Positions 7,334-14,827 of a stretch of 34,923 nt of DNA are shown piece after piece. The DNA lies in the NCBI GenBank assembly GCA_003170415.1, contig PMZJ01000005.1, positions 1 through 34,923 of the forward strand, given 5' to 3'. The notes beneath the pieces were generated by a model. That model did not search any database, was not told the DNA's origin, and was given only the letters and a program-made list of their open reading frames with translations. Position 1 is the stretch's first letter, and each line of letters opens with the position of its first letter. Both the position numbers and the translations under genes were made by a program. This DNA comes from Phycisphaerales bacterium. GTDB lineage: Bacteria; Planctomycetota; Phycisphaerae; Sedimentisphaerales; Anaerobacaceae.

Positions 7334-9682
7334 TTACTCGTCGCGAGCCGCGAGTTTTACGGCTATTGCCGCCTGCCCGACGGATACGCAGCCGTCGTTG
7401 GCGGGGAAATCACGATTATATAATACCGAGAAGCCGGCTTTTTTCAATAGCAGGATGAGGCGTTGGGCCAAATATCTGTTACAGAAGACGCCGCCGCTAA
7501 TCGCTGCTTTATCCAGCCCTTTGGCCTCTCTGGCGGCCTTTGCTATTTCAAGCAGGCCTGCCGCGACGGTATTGTGGAACATAGCCGATATGATATTACG
7601 CTCTTTGGCATTTTTTATGTCGGCCACAATCTGCCTTACCATTATACGCGGGTCGAGTATCAACTGTTTATCGGATTGTTCGACAAGTTCAAAATCATAT
7701 CGCTGGTCGCAGTCGGTGGCGGCGATTGCCTCCAGTGCTATAGGCAGTTGTGCCTCGAAGTGATTATAGTTGCCCAGCCCGAGCATAGCGGCTACCGTGT
7801 CAAATATCCTACCCAAACTCGACGTCTGAACCGTGTTTACCTTTTTGCGTATTTGCTCGCAAATAAGCTCCTGCTTCTGTTTCTCCGGCTCGATTGGCCC
7901 AAGCAGCCATTGCAGTTTGCCTAAATCAAATTCTTTGTCGTATGCCTGAATTAAAAGCGCCAGCACCGGTCTGATTGGCTGTTTGCCTGCGGCATCACCG
8001 CCCGCTAACGGATAATAAGACAAGTGTCCGAATCTTTCAAAATTATCCAGTGTCGCGATAAGACACTCACAGCCCCAGATTGCGCCATCCGTCCCGTAGC
8101 CGGTGCCGTCGCAGGCAAGACCAATCACCGGCTCATCTATATTATGTTCTGCCATAACCGCTGCGATATGTGCCCAGTGGTGCTGAACCTCGATGATTTT
8201 CATGTTGGGCAGTGAGTGGGCATATTGCGACGACAAATATGCCGGGTGCAAATCGCAGGCGACTATTTTTGGCTTAACCTCGAACAGACCACGCAGATGT
8301 TCGATTGATTTTCTGTAATGATGATATACCGCCGCGTCTTCGAGGTCGCCGATGTGCTCGCTGCATATAAGCTGGTTGGCCTTGACAAATGAGAATGTGT
8401 TTTTCAAATCAGCCCCCGCGGCGAAAACGTCGCATTGACTGATTTGCTTTATGGTGATTGGCGTGGGCACATAACTTCTCGACCGTCGCAGCAATACGGG
8501 CTTATCTTCAATTAGATGGACGATTGAGTCATCAACCTGCCTGTAGATTTCTCTGTCGTGCATCAGGAACGCGTCGGCTATTTTGCCAAGGCGTTCAATC
8601 GCCTCGTCGTTTTTGCAAATCAACGGCTCATCGCTGATATTGCCGCTGGTCATTACCAGCACTTTAATTCCCTCAGCGAAAAGCAAATGATGAAGTGGGG
8701 CGTAACAAAGCATAAAGCCGAAGGTGTTTGTGCCCTGTGCTATTGAGGGCGCAATATTTGAGTCCGTTTTTTTTGTTAAAAGTAAAATCGGGCTTTGAGG
8801 GCTTTTCAATACGGCTTCGGCCTCATTGCTGACGGCCGCGTGCTGTTTTATTGTCTCAATCGAGTCCGCCATCATCGCGAATGGCTTGTATTCTCTTTTT
8901 TTGCGTTCTCGTAGTCGCTTCACGGCATCATCATTGAACGCATCGACCGCCAGATGAAAACCGCCTATACCTTTTATGGCGAGAATTTTGCCTTCTCGCA
9001 AAAGCTGAACAGTTTGCGTGATTGTTTTGTCGGGGTCGGTTTGGATTTTGTTGTCCTTGTTATCGGCCAGCCAGATTTTCGGTCCGCATTGCGGGCAGGC
9101 GACGGGCTGGGCGTGAAATCGGCGGTTTGCCACATCGTGATACTGGCCGGCGCATTTGCCGCACATCGCAAACGCCGACATCGTGGTGTTCGGCCTGTCG
9201 TAGGGGATGGTCCTTATTATCGAATATCTCGGCCCGCAGTTAGTGCAGTTGATAAAGGGATAGCGATAACGGAAATCATTTTTGTCAAAAAGTTCCCGCA
9301 GGCAGTCAGCGCAGGTAGCAATATCTGCGGTTACTCGTGAGATTGGGGTTCCGCTTGCGTCGCTTTGTTTTATCGCAAATTCTTTCTCGCCTTCGACGAT
9401 TGAAATTTCGGCGGCAAAGCAGGACTCAATGTCCGCCAGGGGCGGGGCATTCTGTCCGTTGAGCTGTTTGATAAATTCGGCGATTTCGGTTTCTTCGCCC
9501 TGTAATTCGACGGTAACGCCGCTTGTGTTGTTATAGACAAAGCCGGTCAGATTCAGTTGCGTGGCGAGCCGATACACGGCGGGTCGAAACCCTACCCCCT
9601 GAACCTGTCCCGTTATCAGAATCTTTTTTCGTGTGGCCAAAGTTTTATGTCTCAATACCGGTATATGATTTATACGCCCCAT
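7334..9682 (-). CDS. hypF: Carbamoyltransferase HypF
   Basis: Converts carbamoyl phosphate and ATP to carbamoyl-adenylate and transfers the carbamoyl to HypE Cys, the source of hydrogenase cyanide. 782 residues in family order. Residues 19-105 are an acylphosphatase-like domain (GQVQGVGFRPAVYRLA). Two zinc-finger units follow (Cys124/127/146/149 and Cys174/177/196/199). A YrdC-like domain spans roughly 215-400. A Kae1-like carbamoyltransferase domain carries HHWAHIAAVMAEH and a terminal SGGVFCN. ATG 9682 has a poor Shine-Dalgarno, but a TATAAT promoter predicts transcription starting about 15 nt before it. A TTG at codon 16 is the alternative. First gene of the hyp operon. Confidence 0.95.
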   Translation of the reverse strand: MGRINHIPVLRHKTLATRKKILITGQVQGVGFRPAVYRLATQLNLTGFVYNNTSGVTVELQGEETEIAEFIKQLNGQNAPPLADIESCFAAEISIVEGEKEFAIKQSDASGTPISRVTADIATCADCLRELFDKNDFRYRYPFINCTNCGPRYSIIRTIPYDRPNTTMSAFAMCGKCAGQYHDVANRRFHAQPVACPQCGPKIWLADNKDNKIQTDPDKTITQTVQLLREGKILAIKGIGGFHLAVDAFNDDAVKRLRERKKREYKPFAMMADSIETIKQHAAVSNEAEAVLKSPQSPILLLTKKTDSNIAPSIAQGTNTFGFMLCYAPLHHLLFAEGIKVLVMTSGNISDEPLICKNDEAIERLGKIADAFLMHDREIYRQVDDSIVHLIEDKPVLLRRSRSYVPTPITIKQISQCDVFAAGADLKNTFSFVKANQLICSEHIGDLEDAAVYHHYRKSIEHLRGLFEVKPKIVACDLHPAYLSSQYAHSLPNMKIIEVQHHWAHIAAVMAEHNIDEPVIGLACDGTGYGTDGAIWGCECLIATLDNFERFGHLSYYPLAGGDAAGKQPIRPVLALLIQAYDKEFDLGKLQWLLGPIEPEKQKQELICEQIRKKVNTVQTSSLGRIFDTVAAMLGLGNYNHFEAQLPIALEAIAATDCDQRYDFELVEQSDKQLILDPRIMVRQIVADIKNAKERNIISAMFHNTVAAGLLEIAKAAREAKGLDKAAISGGVFCNRYLAQRLILLLKKAGFSVLYNRDFPANDGCVSVGQAAIAVKLAARDE

Positions 9683-9703
9683 TTCGCCAATCGGTTTTAC
9701 CGG

Positions 9704-9731
9704 ATTATAGCCGATGATGTTGAGATAGCAA
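9704..9731 (-). promoter_or_regulatory. Predicted promoter of the hyp operon
   Basis: Minus strand: TTGCTA (9726-9731), 16-bp spacer and a perfect TATAAT (9704-9709). The predicted transcription start is near 9697, about 15 nt before hypF ATG 9682. I see no GTGA-N6-TCAC palindrome here, so this promoter does not obviously share the operator found upstream of rex. Confidence 0.6.
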
Positions 9732-9768
9732 TTGCGGGATGAAGGGCTGTTTGGCTGCGATTTTTTAT

Positions 9769-9797
9769 TTGTCAGCGGCCCGGATGTCTGGTATTAT
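9769..9797 (+). promoter_or_regulatory. Predicted promoter of tRNA-Ala
   Basis: TTGTCA (9769-9774), 17-bp spacer and TATTAT (9792-9797). The predicted start is a few bases before the mature tRNA 5' end at 9809. Confidence 0.6.
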
Positions 9798-9808
9798 TAT
9801 CAGCAACT

Positions 9809-9881
<73 letters not shown>

Positions 9882-9932
9882 TTGTCATATCCGGCATAAT
9901 TTCGTCTTTTTTTGTACCCTCTGTTTTTGCCA

Positions 9933-11156
9933 TTACTTAATTTCTGCTGGTATCGGTCGGCGTTTGGTCTCAAACGGCGTAACGGCCCGGCGAAGCAGGT
10001 TATGACAATCGGTTATCACGAGGCCATAGTTGGTAATCGGGACATTTACCGAGATTGCCTTTTCAATTCTCGACAGCATTTCTTTGCGATTGAGCACGCA
10101 TGCGCCGCAGTGAACTATCAGTTTGTATTTGCCGAGGTCGTCGGGGAAATCGTGACCAGCGGAAATATCAATCTGAAGTTTGCCGCCGACGGCTTTTTCG
10201 AGCAGTTTGGGAATCTGGACCCTGCCTATATCTTCGCCGATTGGATGATGAGTACAGGCCTCGGCGATTAAGACCCTGTCGCCCGGCACAAGTGTGCCGA
10301 TTTTTTCGATGCCTTTAAGCATTTCAGCGATGTCGCCTTTGAAACGCGCCATAAGAATGGAGAATGTTGTCAGTGGTATTGTATCATCGACTATACACGC
10401 GACTTTTTCAAAGACCTGGCTGTCGCAGACAACAAGAGCGGGAGGATTAACCAGCTCCGACAAGACATTTGGCAGTTCGGTTTCTTTGGTAACGATTGCG
10501 GATGCACCTTTGTCGAGGATTTCGCGCATACAGTGGACTTGCAGCATTTTGAGCCGGCCTTTCGGCGCCTCGATATCGATTGGCGTTACGAGCAAAACAA
10601 TATCGTTTGGTTTGACGAGGTCCGCGATGATTGGGGCCGACTCGATAAACTCCTGCGGTGTCGCTGCTGTAAGCATTTCCCTTAGCCGGTCAATTCCTTC
10701 GTCGGTCAATGCGTTTGTGGTTACTATGAAAGCGGCGCCTGCCTGGTCTGCTGCGCGTTCCAGCACCTTGTCTTTTCTGAGGTCTTGTTTGTTGGCGGCG
10801 ACGATGCAGGGAATGTTCCGCTTGTCAAACATCTGGAGCAGTTGTCTTTCGTAATCGGTCCATTTGTCCGTTACGAGGATGGCCAACTCTGTCCTGTCGA
10901 TGATGCCGTGGGTTTTTTCCACTCGCTTTTGGCCCAGCGAGCCGACGTCGTCAACGCCCGCGGTGTCGATAAAGACGACCGGGCCGATGGGTTTAAGCTC
11001 CATCACCTTCTCGACGGGGTCGGTTGTTGTGCCCGCTACTTCGGAGACAATCGAGACGTTCTGTTTTACAAGGGCGTTGAGAACGGAGCTTTTGCCTACG
11101 TTTCTTCGTCCGAAAACGCCAATGTGCAGTCGCAGACCTTTCGGTGCCTTGATCAT
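9933..11156 (-). CDS. hydF: [FeFe]-hydrogenase H-cluster maturation GTPase HydF
   Basis: Scaffold/carrier that receives the HydG/HydE products, completes the 2Fe subcluster and delivers it to HydA. 407 residues. The N-terminal GTPase has P-loop GRRNVGKSS, GTTTDPVEK and NKQD. A dimerisation domain follows. The C-terminal cluster-binding domain holds EACTHHP and, about 50 residues on, HCGAC, matching the CxHx(44-53)HCxxC signature. The frame opens at GTG 11165, but that GTG lies within GAGGTG, an ideal Shine-Dalgarno 6 nt before ATG 11156, so ATG is preferred. It is the last gene of the rex-hyd unit, 45 bp after the response-regulator gene, and converges on tRNA-Ala. Confidence 0.95.
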   Translation of the reverse strand: MIKAPKGLRLHIGVFGRRNVGKSSVLNALVKQNVSIVSEVAGTTTDPVEKVMELKPIGPVVFIDTAGVDDVGSLGQKRVEKTHGIIDRTELAILVTDKWTDYERQLLQMFDKRNIPCIVAANKQDLRKDKVLERAADQAGAAFIVTTNALTDEGIDRLREMLTAATPQEFIESAPIIADLVKPNDIVLLVTPIDIEAPKGRLKMLQVHCMREILDKGASAIVTKETELPNVLSELVNPPALVVCDSQVFEKVACIVDDTIPLTTFSILMARFKGDIAEMLKGIEKIGTLVPGDRVLIAEACTHHPIGEDIGRVQIPKLLEKAVGGKLQIDISAGHDFPDDLGKYKLIVHCGACVLNRKEMLSRIEKAISVNVPITNYGLVITDCHNLLRRAVTPFETKRRPIPAEIK

Positions 11157-11201
11157 AAAATTCACCTCATCAAACGATATTTAACGCTACTTTATTCTGG
11201 T

Positions 11202-11588
11202 TTACTTTTTAATATTTTCTTCGATGGTCTTGAGAAGAGTTTCCGGCTTTACCGGCTTTTCGAGGAATGCCGTTACGGGCAGCCAGTCCGCGTCCGGCTC
11301 AAAACCAAACGGAAGATTCATTTCTTTTCTCACCCCGGTCAGCATAATCACAGGTGTCCCCTTGAGATTCGCGTCCTTGTTCAGCTCTCTGGCGACGTCG
11401 AATCCTTCGGACTTAGTCGTCATCATCACGTCGAGCAGGATTATATCCGGTTTTTCCTGCTTGGCCTTGGCGACGCCGTCTTTGCCGTCGCCGGCGCTGA
11501 CCACGTCATAACCCTTCGCGTCGAGTATGTTGGTAATCGCCTCGACGAATTCCGGGTCGTCATCAATCATTAACACCTTTTTTGCCAT
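11202..11588 (-). CDS. Single-domain response regulator (REC only)
   Basis: 128-residue CheY-like receiver with no output domain. The acidic pocket is Asp9-Asp11, phospho-acceptor Asp53 is in IILLDVMM, conserved Thr84 is in VIMLTG, and Lys111 is in FLEKP. All residues needed for phosphorylation are present. A good Shine-Dalgarno (GGAG/GAGGAA) precedes ATG 11588. It is inserted between hydE and hydF in a transcription unit that also encodes a histidine kinase seven genes upstream, so the two may be partners. With no DNA-binding domain, the receiver must act on another protein or as a phosphorelay shuttle. The target is unknown. Confidence 0.9.
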   Translation of the reverse strand: MAKKVLMIDDDPEFVEAITNILDAKGYDVVSAGDGKDGVAKAKQEKPDIILLDVMMTTKSEGFDVARELNKDANLKGTPVIMLTGVRKEMNLPFGFEPDADWLPVTAFLEKPVKPETLLKTIEENIKK

Positions 11589-11629
11589 TTCCTCTGCTCC
11601 TTAAAAAGTTGATAAATTATGTTTTTGGT

Positions 11630-12700
11630 TTATGCGCACTCTTTCCTCTTTTTCTTCAGCGAGTCGCCGCGGGAAAGGTCTATTGTTCTGCCAATCACGT
11701 TTGCCATCATATCTATACACGGGCCGCAGGAGCCGGGTGCTTCCGTGGAGCATCTTTTGCCCGGATAAATCTCATATAATTGCCGCCAGGGCTGCGGGGT
11801 GAAATTCGGCATTAAAACATTCGCCCCCGCCATTAACGCGTCTGGGCGATAGTCATTGCCGTTGACGCTGCCAATGGCGGTTGTCGCCGGCAGATGAGTG
11901 TCTTTTGTTATTATTCTCGTTACCGCGATGGTCTTTAATACCAGTTCCACGTTGCCGGGCGGGCAATCGCTTAGTGCCGTCGCGGGATGCGGTATGAACG
12001 GGCCTATGCCTATCATATCGAATTGTTCCCTCGCGAAAAACAGGATGTCGTCGGCGATATCGCTGATTGTTTGACCGGGCAGCCCTATGATGCTGCCTGA
12101 ACCGTTTTGATAACCGAGTGTTTTAAGGTCTCTGGAGCATCTGAGCCGATTGTCGAGGGTTATTTGAGGATGCAGATTCTGATAAAGCTGCCGGTTGGTT
12201 GTCTCTATTTTCAAAAGGTATCTGTCTGCGCCGGCGTTTTTCCAGAGAGCATAATCTTCACGGGATTTTTCGCCGACCGACAGGGTAACTGCAATATCGA
12301 ATCTTATTTTAATTTCGCGTATGATTCCTGCGAGCCAGTCGGCGTCGAGGTCTGCCTGTTCGCCGGACTGCAAAACAACTGTCCCTATGCCGGCATTAGC
12401 TATTTGCTCGATGCAATTGAGAATCTGCCTGTCGGTCAGTTTGTATCTTGCGAGATTCGTATTGGTTTTGTTCAGGCCGCAGTATTTGCAGGTGTTGTCG
12501 CAATTATTGGAAAATTCCACGAGGCCTCTTAGCAGAATGCCGTCGCCGACGTGCCTTCGGCGGATTTCGTCGGCAAAGGCAAATAATTCGGCTATCTGCG
12601 CCTGGTCCTTAAGCGACAGGGCGTATTCGATGTCGGCCTTGTCGTGGACATCAGCCGCGTAGAGTCGATTCAAAACAGGTTGTAATGTTTTATCCGTCAT
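11630..12700 (-). CDS. hydE: [FeFe]-hydrogenase maturase HydE (radical SAM)
   Basis: Radical SAM enzyme that acts on the HydG-derived Fe(CO)2CN-cysteine complex on the route to the dithiomethylamine bridge. 356 residues. The CX3CX2C SAM-cluster motif is at Cys67/Cys71/Cys74 (CDNTCKYC). GSGSIIGLPGQ and IGPFIPHP follow in the TIM-barrel. Near the C-terminus, CSTEAPGSCGPC fits the CX7CX2C auxiliary-cluster motif present in some HydE proteins. The start ATG 12700 abuts the hydC stop without an SD of its own, so translation is probably coupled. It is part of the same unit as hydG and hydF. Confidence 0.94.
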   Translation of the reverse strand: MTDKTLQPVLNRLYAADVHDKADIEYALSLKDQAQIAELFAFADEIRRRHVGDGILLRGLVEFSNNCDNTCKYCGLNKTNTNLARYKLTDRQILNCIEQIANAGIGTVVLQSGEQADLDADWLAGIIREIKIRFDIAVTLSVGEKSREDYALWKNAGADRYLLKIETTNRQLYQNLHPQITLDNRLRCSRDLKTLGYQNGSGSIIGLPGQTISDIADDILFFAREQFDMIGIGPFIPHPATALSDCPPGNVELVLKTIAVTRIITKDTHLPATTAIGSVNGNDYRPDALMAGANVLMPNFTPQPWRQLYEIYPGKRCSTEAPGSCGPCIDMMANVIGRTIDLSRGDSLKKKRKECA

Positions 12701-13261
12701 TTATTTTTTTGTGGCCCGCGGCGAGCTTGCCAAACCAGTCGAATGGGCCGAATCCGCTTTTCGATACTGGTTTATGACATCCACGACTTTCTGCGGCGTC
12801 ATTTCGCCGTGAATTTTATCTCCAATCATCACGACCGGGGCGATGCCGCATGCGCCAAGGCAGCGGGCGAGTTGAAGGGAAAAGAGCCGGTCTTCAGTAA
12901 CTCCGCCCAGGTCAATCTTAAGCTCGTTCCTGACCGCATCGAGGATTTGCGGCGCTCCTTTGACGTAACATGCGGTGCCGAGACAAACGCTGACGACGTA
13001 TTTGCCCGGCGGCGTAAGATTGAAATAATGGTAGAAAGTCGCCACGCCCCATATATGCGCGGTTGGTATCTGCATCTGCTGGGCGATTGTATCCATAACC
13101 TCCCGCGACAGATAGCCGTATAGCCCCTGTGCCTTATGCAGCACGGCAATCAGGTACGAGTCGCCATGCTCCATGTCCTTTACGGAATCTATAAATTCTT
13201 TGAGTTCCTGCTCGCAGTGAGCTTGTCGAATCTGTTTTTTGTCTTTTTCCACAACTTCCAT
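12701..13261 (-). CDS. hydC: NuoE-like [2Fe-2S] subunit of electron-bifurcating hydrogenase, HydC
   Basis: Thioredoxin-fold [2Fe-2S] subunit (186 residues) of HydABC, homologous to NuoE. The cluster ligands are Cys93 and Cys98 (CLGTAC) and Cys134 and Cys138 (CLGAC), i.e. the complete CX4C..CX3C set. ATFYHYF precedes them as in NuoE. A hydrophilic tail of about 20 residues follows the domain. A good AAGGA site precedes ATG 13261. Its position between hydG and hydE, rather than next to hydB, is atypical. Confidence 0.92.
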   Translation of the reverse strand: MEVVEKDKKQIRQAHCEQELKEFIDSVKDMEHGDSYLIAVLHKAQGLYGYLSREVMDTIAQQMQIPTAHIWGVATFYHYFNLTPPGKYVVSVCLGTACYVKGAPQILDAVRNELKIDLGGVTEDRLFSLQLARCLGACGIAPVVMIGDKIHGEMTPQKVVDVINQYRKADSAHSTGLASSPRATKK

Positions 13262-13292
13262 TTTTATTTCCTTTTCTGTCCTGACCCGGCCG

Positions 13293-14813
13293 TTAGAAAT
13301 AGAGGTCTCTGTGGCCGGCGGTTGTCCTTTCGTAAAATTCCATAAACTGCGGGTATATTTGCGGCAGTTTTTCTTTTACCTGGCGTATTTCCTCGGCGAT
13401 TACCTTTTCGCCCGCGGCTATTGTTGCTTCGGTGGCGAAATCATCGAGCCATTCACGGAACGTAATTACCGCGTTGAGTTTACAAAAGCAGCCCTCTTTG
13501 CCGGTGCGCAGCAGGTCCATTATTTTGGAGCCGGTCCTGCCGCACCTGTAGCCGGCGGTGCAGAAAGAGGTTATATAGCCGGCTTCGGCGAGCTCTCTGA
13601 CGACGGTATCGAGAGACCTGATATCGCCGAGTATGAATTGCTGACGGTTGCCCTGTTGTTCGGTGTTGACATCCGCGTACCCACCGATGCCGATATTGGA
13701 AGAGGCGTCGGTTTGCGTGCAGCCCAGCGGCAGAATCTCCCGGCGAATTTTCGCGTTTTCTCTGGCTGTAAGAATCATCCCGGTATAAGGGACTGCCAGT
13801 CGAATAACTGTTACCAGCTTTCTGAAGTTCGCGTCGTTGACCTTATACTTCAGCTTCTCGACGAAGGGAGTATTTTCCGCCGGCTCAAGACGCGGGAAAG
13901 AAATTGTGTGAGGCCCGATGCCGAATTTCTTTTCAAGCTCAATCGCGTGAAGCAGCAGCGCCATTACCTCGAATTTCCAGTCGTATAGTCCGAACAGCAC
14001 GCCTAAGCCGACGTCATCGACGCCCGCTTCCATCGCCCGGTGCATAGCATACAGCCGCCAGAGATAGTCGCCCTTGATGGTGTTTCGAGGGTGAAGTATT
14101 TCATACATATCCCTGCGATACGTTTCCTGGAAGACCTGGAATGTTCCCAGCCCTACTTTTTTGAGAAGCCGAAGCTCTTCGATGCTCATCGGGGCGGCGT
14201 TAACGTTCAAGCGTCGTATCTGGCCTGTGCCTTTTCGGGTTTTGACTTTGACATCGTAAATCGTCCGGATTGTCTCGGCTATGTAATTGACGTCGGTTTG
14301 CGGGTGTTCGCCGTAAACGACTACCAGCCGTTTGTGGCCTATTTTGCCCGCGAGGACTTCGGTTTCCGCTTTGACCTGTTCGAGGTTCAGCTTATTTCTT
14401 TTGATGGTCTTGTTGCAGTTCCTGAAGCCACAATAAACGCAGTTGTTGACGCAGTAGTTGCCCAAGTAAAGCGGGGCAAAGGTAACGATACGATTGTCAT
14501 ATACCTTTGTCTTTACCTTTGCCGCCGTCTGTTCCATTTCAGCGAGCAAATCAGTGTCATTGACGTTGAGCAGTGTTGCTGTTTCCGCTGGCGTAAGCGT
14601 TTGTATCGCCAGGGATTTCGCCATGATTTCACGCACCTTTGCCGCGTCGGGCTTCGTGTTGGCGGCGAGTTCTCGTTCGATTAGCCCTTCGTCAAGGAAG
14701 TGTTTTCCATCGTCGAGATATTTGGTTATCTGTTCGGGTTTAATCCGTTCGCGTATCCAGCTATCGACGTCCGATGTCGCTTTTCTTTGATTTATGTTTT
14801 CAGCCGTAATCAT
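13293..14813 (-). CDS. hydG: [FeFe]-hydrogenase maturase HydG (tyrosine lyase), variant C-terminal cluster motif
   Basis: Radical SAM enzyme that cleaves tyrosine to p-cresol and CO/CN, making the Fe(CO)2CN synthon. 506 residues. The SAM-cluster motif is Cys121/Cys125/Cys128 (CVNNCVYC), followed by a ThiH-like barrel. The C-terminal domain distinguishes it from ThiH. HydG normally has CX2CX22C (SFCTACYR.GRTG). Here it reads SFCTAGYRCGRTG: Cys418 is kept, the second ligand position 421 is Gly, a Cys appears at 424, and Cys442/Cys444 follow, with 444 in register for the third ligand. The auxiliary cluster carrying the dangler iron may use different ligands. Context with hydE, hydF and hydA makes HydG secure. 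Confidence 0.93.
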   Translation of the reverse strand: MITAENINQRKATSDVDSWIRERIKPEQITKYLDDGKHFLDEGLIERELAANTKPDAAKVREIMAKSLAIQTLTPAETATLLNVNDTDLLAEMEQTAAKVKTKVYDNRIVTFAPLYLGNYCVNNCVYCGFRNCNKTIKRNKLNLEQVKAETEVLAGKIGHKRLVVVYGEHPQTDVNYIAETIRTIYDVKVKTRKGTGQIRRLNVNAAPMSIEELRLLKKVGLGTFQVFQETYRRDMYEILHPRNTIKGDYLWRLYAMHRAMEAGVDDVGLGVLFGLYDWKFEVMALLLHAIELEKKFGIGPHTISFPRLEPAENTPFVEKLKYKVNDANFRKLVTVIRLAVPYTGMILTARENAKIRREILPLGCTQTDASSNIGIGGYADVNTEQQGNRQQFILGDIRSLDTVVRELAEAGYITSFCTAGYRCGRTGSKIMDLLRTGKEGCFCKLNAVITFREWLDDFATEATIAAGEKVIAEEIRQVKEKLPQIYPQFMEFYERTTAGHRDLYF

Positions 14814-14827
14814 TTTTATACCTTTGC

